From NCBI RefSeq assembly GCF_000801105.2, contig NC_079514.1, positions 21,306,293 to 21,370,292 of the forward strand: a stretch of DNA of 64,000 nucleotides, read 5' to 3'. Source of the stretch: Raphanus sativus (lineage: Eukaryota; Streptophyta; Magnoliopsida; Brassicales; Brassicaceae). Shown in pieces: positions 55,196-64,000 of this stretch. Under the pieces are notes generated by a model. The model was not told the origin of the DNA and searched no databases. It saw only the letters and a program-made list of their open reading frames with translations. Each line of letters opens with the position of its first letter. Positions within the stretch are counted from its first letter, which is position 1. The position numbers and the translations under genes are program-made.

Positions 55196-56630
55196 TGATA
55201 TCACTCAAATTACCCTAACAAGTGATCTTACTCTCTCAAATAAGAGGTTCGATTGTAGTACTTAGGGATCGAATCCACAGAGAGCTATGGCGCACACTAA
55301 ACTATAGATATTAAGATTAAACTAGGCAAACAGTTATAAAGCAGTAAATATGAATGTAATGAAAGCAAAGTGAACAAGGCAGTTGTTCTCATGTAACCAA
55401 GAGTTGTTTGATGGAATGATGGTAGCTAGATCTAGGGTTTCTATTCAGGTTGGGATTATAATGATATAGATACTGAAATATGATATTATAGAACTCAACT
55501 ATAAGAATAACATATCAACTCTCGTTGCATAGGTTATCTATTACTAGATCCAATGATCTCACCTGTCGGGATGATCAATTAGAAAGTGTCGATCGATGAC
55601 ACTATAGGAGTATTGATCGATACACCTTTTGCTCCGTCGATCGATTCACCTAACGGGATATCGATCGACGCGCTTCTAGTAGGCTTAATGCGCGGGTTGA
55701 ATATATGTTCGCTAGGGTTTCTAAACCAGCTGTCGCTGTTATCTAGCAATCCTAGATCAGAGAAGACAAGTCAGATAAGAGACCAAGCTCTCGCTTGTGC
55801 CTAATGATTCTATGATCAAGTTCAGGTTAATTACTCAAGAACAAGCATTAAGAACAGTCTCAATGATTAATACCACAACTTAGCAATTCTATATTTGGGG
55901 CTAATCCCTCATAACCTATCTGAACCCTAAACCTAACAGGTGGATCTACTCAGACATGATAGCTGTCACAGAAATCATAGATGAATAGATGAAATTGCAA
56001 TAGAATAGATATAAAAATCAAAGGAGTTCCAAGAGGACTCTGAAGGAGTTCCTCTCTTCTCTCCTAGACTAATAACAATGAATCAAAAGAAAGCGTAGAA
56101 AGCGTCGCCATCAACAATGGCTTAGAAATAACATAAATAGGGTTTCTGGTCGTCAGGGGTATTTTGGTAACTTTGTGATGACTCCTGGGCTTCAGTCGGT
56201 CATGAAATATAATCAGCCCACATTCTGATGTCCCTGTCGATCGACATGCAGTGTGCTGTGTCGATCGACATACAATCCTCTTCTCGGCAGCTTCCTCTCG
56301 CGAGGCAGACTGACCACTCTTCAGTAAAACGGGCATAACTTCCGATCTAACCGTTAGATTGATCTCAAACCGCTGGCACTGGAAATCTAACTCAAAACTC
56401 TAGCTTGTGTCCAAATATGGGATACATCCAATGGTGTGAAGGCCTCCATCGAAAGCTAAACATCTGAAGCGTCTGTGCAGTCCTGCACTGCGAAAGACTC
56501 CAAAAGGCACCAAAATCACCATATTTCTCCAAAACGTCCCTGAACCTGTAAATACTCTAAATAGACTCCAATACATAGTAAATAGTATCTAAAACACTTA
56601 TATATCATGGGTAAAATCCATGGTATATCA
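55196..56630 (-). repeat. Element B 5' LTR, 1435 bp
   Basis: TGATATCACTC at left, TGGTATATCA at right. TCGATCGA copies at 55589, 55637, 55663, 56236 and 56262. No ORF supported. Confidence 0.85.
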
Positions 56631-56635
56631 ACTTC

Positions 56636-56689
56636 ATATCTTCTAGTGTTCCGTAGTACTAAAACGACCCTACACAAAGTACTATAACA
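56636..56689 (+). repeat. T3 3' LTR, last piece
   Basis: ATATCTTCTAGTGTTCCG...ACTATAACA; completes the 440-bp LTR after removal of the solo LTR and element B. Confidence 0.85.
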
Positions 56690-56814
56690 GGGGGAATACC
56701 CACCTTTAGGCTAAGACCTGAAGCGTCCTGTCAGTGGAGGCTGCATTAATCGGTGAGTCTTTGGGTGCTCTCGACTCGTTGAACCCGTACGAGGAGTTCC
56801 TCGTTGGTCTTGTT
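56690..56814 (+). other. Short unassigned segment between two Tat LTRs
   Basis: 125 bp between the plus-oriented T3 LTR and the minus-oriented T2 LTR. One plus frame reads SVEAALIGESLGALDSLNPYE, protein-like in composition and possibly exon DNA of another antisense gene, but too short to assign. Confidence 0.35.
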
Positions 56815-57254
56815 GTTATGGTATTTTTGTGTAAGATCGTTTTAAAACCACGGAACACTAGAGAATTTGTATAACAGAGTTGTAAATCGAGAGCAAAGAG
56901 ATGTTGCTGAGTATATTATTTGGGACTACAACGTATTGGTGTATAAACCCTAGTTCTAGTCGCCTAAACTCTAATCTCTTCGTCTCGAATTGTCGATCCC
57001 TTATTCTAGGGTTTTGACTCCCCTTTTATAGTTGTAGATGTCGGCTTCAAGTAATAGAACTCTTCCATAATCGGAAAAATGGAAGTTTTCCCTTAGTCGG
57101 AAAAACTTCTATTTCGCTTCAAGGGTCGATCCGATCAAGGGGGTCGGACATAAGGCAGGGGTCAGTCCCTGGTTTCTTCTTGACCAAGGGTCCGGAAGTC
57201 GAGGGCCTATCCGGAAGTTGGAGAAAACTTATGTCTGGATATTTTTCCCCAACA
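56815..57254 (-). repeat. T2 3' LTR, 440 bp
   Basis: Plus strand TGTTATGGTATTT...TTTTTCCCCAACA. TATAAAAGG (minus) at 57022-57030. The purine tract AATAAGGGGCAAAA (minus) abuts at 57255. Confidence 0.88.
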
Positions 57255-57651
57255 TTTTGCCCCTTATTCCTTGAGCACCTTGTCTCTTTGCAGCGAATCA
57301 GGCCGGGACCCTTGATGAGGATTGAGATAATTTAGTAGGGTACAATCCACATGGTAGAATGAACGTCCTATCGCAAAAAAGGAAACAAGGAGAAACCCTA
57401 GTCGCTATGCCGAAAGCCTTTGACGGCGAGATCTCCTTGGCATGATTTTTGGAAATTTTCCGGAAAAGAAATATAGGAGATTTTCCGTTTTTCCCTTCCT
57501 TCCTTTTTTCTCCTGATGAACATTTTTTTTGCCGATTTTCCTTTGCCCTTTGGTGGTTAAATGGAAAATCCTTCCAGATATATATACGGATGCTCTGGCG
57601 CCTTTCAATGATATAGACCCGAGTCAGAACCATCTTTCCTGCTTGAGGAAA
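57255..57651. other. T2 3' region, leader side of antisense gene
   Basis: Between the LTR and the antisense gene start; likely promoter and 5' UTR. A purine-rich minus-strand run (57500-57520) is seen; no ORF supported. Confidence 0.5.
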
Positions 57652-59024
57652 ATGTCGAACGATCAGACCCACTTCGGAGCGATTCCAGCTTCCCATGTTG
57701 GTGGTCATGCTAGGCCTCGATACCTGTTTGGTGATCCCTTTGCCTCGCCTATTCTGACTCCATGGGCGACTTCGAGAGTGGGTAGCGAAGACGCTCCTAT
57801 GGCTCCCTTGCGGCAGCATCGCTTTTGTTCTTTCGGTGACGAGGACGAGGATGGTCCGATATCGGACATCAAACAGGAATATCTGATCGGGATCCGCAGG
57901 AAGTATTCTCTTCCTGACTCGGTGGAACTACGATGTGCGGGTGAATTTGAACGAGCTCCCGATGGCGGTACCGACGAGATAGCTATCTTCGAGGCGTACC
58001 TAGAAGCAGGCTTCAGGGGGGACATTTCTTCCCTGGTCGCGGAAGTAGCGTCTTACTTTGGGGTCTCTCCTTCGCAGCTCACGCCAGCAACGTGGCGTAC
58101 CCTAATGGCGATTCAAGTGTTGGGTGAATTTCACAGTATTCCCTTCGGACTACCTGAAATTTTATACTCCTACTCCTTCCTTCCCTTATCGAACAAGAAG
58201 GGTTTTTACCAAATCTGGTCTCGTGATGGTGAACCTTTGGTAGACGAACCTCCTAGGGGAGTACGGGGGAGTTTCCCTTCAAACGACTTCTGGAATAGGA
58301 GAAATGTGTTCATGAAGGTTAACAATGCTCCGCGCTACCCTCTCTTTTGGCGATCCGTCGGTATGCCCCCTTTTTCTATTTTCAAGATAACTTTTGCGTT
58401 ACTATCCCATCTTACGTAATGTTTTTGTAGAGGTCTTCCAGCCGGTATTCCCTGCTGGCGAGGTTTTGGTGAAGCTGGCAAAAGGCATTCCCAGGCGGTA
58501 CCGTTGGATTATATTTTTGATGAGGCGGATGTCTTTACGCCATAGTCGTATTTGGGGTAAGACAGCTTTTCCTTCTCTTAAACAGTCACGAAAACGATTC
58601 TGACCCTTTGCTCTGCTGACTTTTAGGTGGGATTCCTGGAGCTTCAATATCATCGGTGTATAATGAATATTGTAGGGCCAATCCTCAGAGGAGACGGTCT
58701 TATGCATCGCCTTCCTTTGTCTCCTCAGTTGCGACTTCTTCGACCCTAAGGAATGCGGGAAGTAACAGATTGTTTGGTCCACGCCGGTGTGTTCCTCCGC
58801 ACAAGGAGATCCTCTTCCTTCGTAACCAGCTTCGAGAGGTGATAACTCATCAAGCTTCGACCGTGCAGCGGGCCCGTGAGCAAGCTCTTTGGGAGCTCGT
58901 GAAGGAGTGGTCGGAGAGGAATATCAACCGCTGGGGACCTGTTGGAGGGCCTGTTCAGGGTTCGGTGAATGGGAGAGGTGGACTTGACGCTTTTCCTCCG
59001 GCACTGCATCAGCCGAAACCCTGA
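57652..59024 (+). pseudogene. T2 antisense gene, three exons (PF04195-like), no obvious stop
   Basis: Exon 1 57652-58360: start MSNDQTHFGAIPAS, then IKQEYLIGIRRKYSLPDSVEL, DEIAIFEAYLEAGFRGDIS, PSQLTPATWRTLMAIQVLGE and WNRRNVFMKVNNAP. Exon 2 58431-58556 (126 bp; donor GTATGC upstream, acceptor TTTGTAG). Exon 3 58627-59024 (acceptor TTTTAG): a basic Ser-rich stretch, then a coiled coil (HKEILFLRNQLREVITHQAS, ALWELVKEWSERN), stop TGA 59022-59024. No nonsense codon was seen in the three exons, so it may still encode a protein. Shorter than T1's gene because the MSGS exon is absent or merged. Function unknown. Confidence 0.65.
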
Positions 59025-59589
59025 AGTGTTTTTCTATTTATACTTTATTTTATATTATAGTTTCTTTCCCCGGGCTTTTGATGATTTTGTAGCCAAATAA
59101 GGACTTCTGATAGCCTAATAACAATACTTATTGTTTTCGCCTTTTTCTGTTGTATTCACTTCTTGGATTCATGCCTTCATAACTCTCCGGCACTATCCTC
59201 CGATTAGACCGGTTTATAGGGGCATTGAGCAGAAGTCTCTTTGGAAGGAGCACAATCTCCTAGGCAGAATTGTGGGGTCTAGGATTAGCAGCTTGTACTG
59301 TGTTGACAGCTTAGGGGTCTAGACCTTGTTGAGCCAATTCCGTATCTTCAGAATGCAAGGACGTTTAAGTAGACGCGTAGATTCGTGGGAAGGGATGGAC
59401 CCTTGAAAGAATTGACCCCTTGTGAGGGCTGGACCCTTGTAAGGGTTGACCCCTTGGAAGGATATCACTGTCTAGGGCCTGGATCCTGTTAGTGAATTGA
59501 CTGAACCCTGAAATGATTAGAATAGCGTTAGACCTTGTAATCCATTATTAAAAACCTGAGTTTTAGTTTTGGAATGAAAGATCCTTACT
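59025..59589. other. T2 non-coding region, proximal
   Basis: 3' flank of the antisense gene. Short phrase repeat GGACCCTTG-AAG-TTGACCCCTTG at 59396-59460. Nothing coding. Confidence 0.5.
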
Positions 59590-60135
59590 TAGAACCCTAG
59601 AGTTCTAGCTTGGTTTGAACCATGGGGTTCGTGAGCCCTAGAACCCGGAAGTTCTTAAGGCCTTGAACCCTGAGGTCCCTTACGTAGGCCCGAAGGCCGT
59701 TTTATTGAACCCGAAGGTTTGCTCATTGAACCCTGAGGTTTCTGAGTGTTAGGGTTTAATCCTTAGATCCGGGGGCTGTGACTAAACCCGATGGATACCT
59801 CGAACTCGGAGGTTGATGCTTTTGAACCCTGAGGTTCTTGGCAAACCCGAAGGTTGGTATTTCAATTCAAAGATCCTTGAACCTTGAGGTTCTTATCAGA
59901 TCCGAAGATCAGTTAGGCCCGAAGGTCCTTGATCAACCCTTAGGTGATCTTGAATCCGGAGATTCCTTACAGACCCGTAGGCTGTATTGAACCCTGAGGC
60001 TCTTTTATAGAACCGGAGGCCGTATTGAACCCTGAGGCTCTTAATTAGACCCTGGGGCCGTACTGAACCCGGAGGTTATTATATAGACCATGAGGCCGTA
60101 CTGAACCCTGAGGTTCGTCATAGACCTTGAGGCTG
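59590..60135. repeat. T2 dyad-phrase array (GAACCCTGAGGTTC)
   Basis: Irregular GAACCC-GAGG-TTC phrases every 20-45 bp. From 59960 to 60130 there is a regular array, TATAGACC-GAGGCCGTA-TGAACCCTGAGGCTC, about four units: the inverted counterpart of T1 36669-36850. Confidence 0.8.
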
Positions 60136-60904
60136 TATGCGTTATGGGAGGTTTGTGATCGTATTCTGCTCCCCATGGGGGAACCACTACCGATCTGTTA
60201 TTGAGAAACCGCACTCTACCACCCGGAGGTATAGGCCACTCTCGTGAATCTCAATGCTGCACTCTACCTTTCTGCAGAAAAGGTCACGCTCAGACTTACT
60301 GTGGTCTGGCGTGGGCCTGCCCCGCGGAGCGACTTCACATCAGACACACTACTTTCCACGTCTGGATAAGTATAATTTTTGGTGCTAACCGGTATTTTCG
60401 CACATTTGCTCCCTGCATATCAGCCGTCAGCACCTGATTACAGTACTTTGCAGTGTACGTTATGCCCCCTGCGTGTATTTAGCTTGTAGCATCTTTAACA
60501 CAGAGTTTGGGTAGCACTAGTACGGTGGTCCCCACGTAATTTTTGGACATATAGCCTTTACGCAGGGCCCGAGGTGCAGACAATGTAATAGGGTTGATCA
60601 GACCTGTTCCTTATATGTCGTACACCCATGTGAGTAGTCTCACTAGTATATAGAGGGTTTGCTGAGATCTAAGGTCCCTTATGGCCTGACCTAGCTAGTA
60701 TGCCCCTTTAAGTACATTGGAGTTCCTATAACCCCTTTAGCCGTGACTAATAATGTATTTTATAAGATTAGTCCGGAGACGTTATCGCATACATAGGAGT
60801 AGGAAACCAGTGTACTTAAATATATCATAATAATAGTAGTAGTATATAAAGCTTGATCCGGGGACCTTACTTTAGAAGTGATAGAATTTGAGGTGCAAGG
60901 CATT
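60136..60904. other. T2 non-coding region, distal
   Basis: Reverse complement of T1 35825-36640, including the AATAATAGTAGTAGTATATAAAGC stretch in part. No conserved ORF. Confidence 0.6.
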
Positions 60905-61922
60905 CTAGCAGTTGGGTTGGACCTTACCGTCGCTGTCTTCCAGCTTATAGTCTCCTGCCCCTTGCACCTCTATTACCTTATAGGGACCCTCCCATCCAGG
61001 AGCGAGTTTTCCGGCTGATTTGTCCCTTGTGTGGTCACAAACTCGCCTTAGGACCCAATCCCCTTTCTTGAAGGTTCTGGATCTGACCTTCTTGTTATAG
61101 CTCTTGGCTACTTTAAACTGGTAGCACGCATTTCTAAGGCGGGCCGCCTCCCTCTTTTTATCGAGTAGGTCTAGACTCAGGGACATTAGCTCGTTGTTCT
61201 CCTCCTGGGAGAGGAATTCAGAGACCGTGGTCCTTACGTGCACCTCCGTGGGTATCACCGCTTCAGCACCATAGACAAGCGAGAAGGGAGTCTCCTGGGT
61301 AGCCGTCTTCGGGGTTATCCGATAGGCCCAGAGTACTCCATGTAGCTCTTCAGCCCATTGCCCATGGGCGTCTTCTAGGCGCTTCTAGAGCATATACACC
61401 GATGTCTTATTAGTGGATTCGGCTTGACCATTAGATTGGGAATGTCGTGGTGCTGAATAGGAAAGCTTGATGTTCCAATCCTTGCAGAACTTTCGGAAGT
61501 TGTAGCTCGTGAACTGGGGTCAGTTGTCTGTGACGATCTCATGGGGAGTTTTGAAGCGTGTGATCACGTTGGTCCATAGGAATTTCCTGATCTGGAGATC
61601 CGTTATCTTGGCTAGTGCTTCAGATTCTACCCACTTTGTGAAGTAATCGGTCACGACTAGGAGAAAGATCTTTTGCCCCGGTGCCATGGGGAATTTCCCC
61701 CGATGTCCATGCCCCACTTTCGGAAGGGACAAGGAGAACTTAGAGATTTGAGGTTCTCTGGTGGAAGATTGGAGACTGGTGCGTGCTTCTGGCATTGGCT
61801 ACAGAGTTTGGCTTGTTTGAGGGAGTCCCTCGCCATGGTTGGCCAGTAGTACCCAGCCCTTCTGGCTCTGAGCACCAAGCTCTGACCACTAGAATGGGAA
61901 CCACACTCTCCCTCGTGAAGCT
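60905..61922 (-). pseudogene. T2 integrase
   Basis: Minus strand. HHCC remnant ARRAGYYWPTMARDSLKQAKLCSQCQKHAP (described from 61878; first half cut), core WGMDIGGNSP (first Asp) with a frameshift, LVVTDYFTKWVESEALAKI, then VTDN followed by TGA in place of Gly (61522-61520). Further QSNGQAEST holds the Glu. The C-terminal part 61258-60905 has KKGDWVLRRV, GWEGPYKVIEV and DYKLED, ending in a premature TAG after QPNC. Same stops are not shared with T1, so the two copies decayed independently. Confidence 0.8.
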
Positions 61923-61927
61923 CTTCT

Positions 61928-64000
61928 ACTAATATGTGTTTTTATTTTGGTTTTTATTTAAAATGTTTTTCAAAATTATTTTTCACATAATTACTAAATG
62001 GGGACATTGATATAGATTTATATTTGATTGTCTAACCACTCTTTAGCAACATTCTAGATTTACTGATTGCAGATAGTACTAAAGATGCTAAAGTGGATCA
62101 ACATGTCACCTATATACACTAGCTGAGATTGTTTGAAGGAACCAATGCTGACCTCCAACACTAATACTGACTTTATTTGCTTGTCTTGGAGCTTGGAAAT
62201 CACTGGATCAGAATCCTCTTACAAGCTTGGAAGGTAAAAAGTCTGTGTGTTTCTGGTTCCCTTCCTTCTCTCTCTTCGGCATCTCAAAGATCTAAGTTTT
62301 ATGTTATAAAAGATTGACATGATTTCTTGAGAAGCAGAGGGGTAGGAGTGTCTCCTGCGACCCCAGTATTCTAAATCTCAGGGATGATCACACATTGTGG
62401 AAACAAGGGATAGGTAAATTACCTGAGACCCCAATATTCGCTACACTTTGTCAAAATGTATGAGTTACAAATGCAAATGTCAATGAGATAGACTAGATGA
62501 CCTTTGTGGCATCGAAACCGGTTGAAATTGAAACTAATAAGAGATTCAGAGAAGAGAGATGAGGGGAGAAAGGGATCAGAGAAGACTACCTGTGTGTTCA
62601 GATACTTGTTTGAGTTGAATCCATGTGTCCTTTGATCGATACTCCCAAGGTAAAGTCTGCATTTCTATTTTATGTTAAGAAATGAGGTTAGTAGAGGGGA
62701 ATGTCAGATAAGATTTGCTAAGTTGTGGACTAGATGAATTTGGTTGCTAAGCTAGGATAATGCATAATGAACTTCTGTGATTAGGGTGTTCAGATATGAA
62801 TTGCAAACCCATAGAGTGATGACTTCAATATTTTGAATATTTGAGTCCCTATTGTATTCAAACATTTTCCAAAGACTACTGGTTTTTGCTTGAGGACAAG
62901 CAAAGGAGTAAGACTGCGGGAGTTGATATACCATGGATTTCACCCATCTTCTACCATGGTATACTATTATTTTATTATATAACTAATGTGTTTTCTAGCC
63001 TGTTAGGTATGTTTTCAGGTTCAGGAGCGTTTCATGATAAAGTGATATTTTTGGAGCATTTTCGAGTACAAAAGATAATACACCCAAGTTTACCATTCAA
63101 GACCAAATCAGAAGTCAACATTGTGATCAGAATCGATCGATACTCATCCTGAGTTGTCGATCGATGTAGCTGAGAAGATCCGCGTACTAGAAGATTACAA
63201 TCGATCGATACACATCTAGTGTTGTTGATCGATATCGAGGACGAAATGGTTTAGCCGACTACTTCACCAAGACTTCACCAAATTACGAGATTGCCCCTGA
63301 CGAGTTTTTAACCAATTGGAAATGCTTAAATATTCCTGCTAAGTGTTTTTGACGGCAAGCTTTGACAAGTCTAAGCAAGCAACAAGTCTTGAGAGGCAAA
63401 GCAAAGAGTGTGAGAGAAAGACTAGAGTTTTATGTTTTGAGAGATTGGAGAGATCATAGAGAGATTTGTGAACTCCATTTGTTTTCTATTCCCTATCTAT
63501 GCAATTCTTTTATCTATCTTATATTATGAATTTCTTAGCTATGTCTGAGTAGTCTAGTTGTTAGATCTAGGGTTTAAATAGGTTTGTGGGATTAGCCCCA
63601 AACTATAATTGCTAAGTTGTGATATTCATTAAATAGATTGCACCCTAAGCTTGTTCTAGAGTAGCTAACTAGGGCATAGATCACTAGGATCTTTGATATC
63701 TTGATTTATCTGTTTGAACTAGTGTTTCCTTGGAGAAGAGCTAACCGCCCTCCTTGAGACCTAGTGTTCATTATCGACTCGCGCCTAGGCATATCTAGAA
63801 GCTGTCGATCGATATCTCGACAGGTGAATCGATCGGCACTGCGAAAGGTGTATCGCTCGATATCTCTAAAGGATATCGATCGACTCTTTTTCTGGTCAAC
63901 ATACGACAGTTGAGGCCAGAGATCTAGATCATTTAACCAGTGAGACATCACTGAGAGTTAAGCGGCTGAGTTCTATAGTATCATGCACATAACTTGTTAG
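61928..64000 (+). mobile_element. S4: Athila-like element, 3' end (runs off window)
   Basis: Only the 3' non-coding region (61928-62923), purine tract (AGACTGCGGGAGT, 62911-62923) and 1077 bp of the 3' LTR are present. The left boundary coincides, within two bases, with the end of the internal purine tract of S1/S3. The T2 side ends in CTCTTCT. Confidence 0.8.
62924..64000 (+). repeat. S4 3' LTR, cut by window end
   Basis: TGATATACCATGG... matching S3's 3' LTR; about 280 bp should follow outside the window. Confidence 0.88.

Larger units (their letters stand above)
53289..56630 (-). mobile_element. Element B: S-related gag-only element with TSD ACTTC
   Basis: Minus strand: 5' LTR 56630-55196 (1435 bp), primer site 55191-55174, gag 55076-53781, then a truncated 3' LTR 53769-53289. 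The deletion removed everything from the gag end to the LTR middle, including protease and purine tract. Flanks ACTTC at 53284-53288 and 56631-56635. LTR ends TGATAT/ATATCA and TCGATCGA motifs tie it to the S family, but most of the LTR sequence differs. Confidence 0.88.
49714..56689 (+). mobile_element. T3: Tat-like element, 3' part, with nested insertions in its LTR
   Basis: What remains is the antisense gene (51001 to 49729, minus), the 3' flank (51002-51544) and the 3' LTR. The LTR lies in three pieces: 51545-51855, 53214-53288 and 56636-56689. Their sum is 440 bp, exactly the length of intact LTRs of the family. The left side is cut by T1's LTR at 49713. Pol and 5' LTR are not in the window. 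Confidence 0.8.
56815..61927 (-). mobile_element. T2: Tat-like element, minus strand, 5' part lost
   Basis: 3' LTR 57254-56815, antisense gene on plus (57652-59024), non-coding dyad-phrase region (59025-60904) and integrase on minus (61922-60905). The rest of pol and gag is cut off at 61927 by S4. Same order as T1, inverted, which confirms the family architecture. Confidence 0.8.

Overview
The window is plant nuclear DNA, almost certainly from a Brassicaceae genome (Brassica/Raphanus type). The only host gene I can support is the 5' end of a GDSL esterase/lipase gene at the extreme left (226 to 1, minus strand). Nearly everything from about 1.37 kb to 64 kb is a nest of decayed LTR retrotransposons, as in pericentromeric or other gene-poor chromatin. 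No tRNA, rRNA, CRISPR or prokaryotic features were seen. All family names rest on motif recognition; no database was searched.

I use local names. A: non-autonomous copia-type Gag element (1366-4805) with a head-to-head inverted LTR/leader copy on its right, giving an 833-bp-arm palindrome (4186-5897). C: a second copia fragment, minus strand (5898-7655). T1-T4: Tat-like Ty3/gypsy elements with 440-bp LTRs, a gag-pol, a long repeat-rich non-coding region, and a spliced antisense gene of the 'putative gypsy type transposon' kind (PF04195-like) before the 3' LTR. S1-S4 and a solo LTR: Athila-like elements with 1.35-kb LTRs and a tRNA-Asp-type primer site. They encode Gag, a retropepsin and a long tail, but no reverse transcriptase or integrase is visible. 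They are saturated with TCGATCGA, which reads Ser-Ile-Asp in the ORFs and also occurs in the LTRs. B: a relative of S with Gag only. G: a 7-kb gag-only element with 1.55-kb LTRs and an initiator-Met-type primer site.

Layout: GDSL gene | A and palindrome | C | T4 antisense gene 5' part | S1 inserted in T4 (9188-18520) | T4 antisense gene 3' part and non-coding repeats (to 20905) | Tat LTR (20906-21334) | S2 fragment, minus, split by G (21844-28878, TSD ATGTG), G itself carrying a 652-bp TIR element with an 8-bp TSD | T1 gag-pro-RT-RNaseH-IN (30778-35824), non-coding repeats, antisense gene split by S3 (39332-48395), 3' LTR (49273-49713) | T3 antisense gene and 3' LTR; that LTR is broken by a minus-strand solo S LTR (51856-53208, TSD TTCAT) and by element B (53289-56630, TSD ACTTC) | T2, minus (56815-61927) | S4 3' end and LTR running off the window.

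Every element ORF of useful length carries stops, frameshifts or deletions, so none looks autonomous now. The most interesting signals are the dispersed TCGATCGA motif shared by coding and LTR DNA, the antisense spliced gene with a conserved 126-bp second exon, the long LTR palindrome, and the dyad-rich non-coding arrays of the Tat elements.
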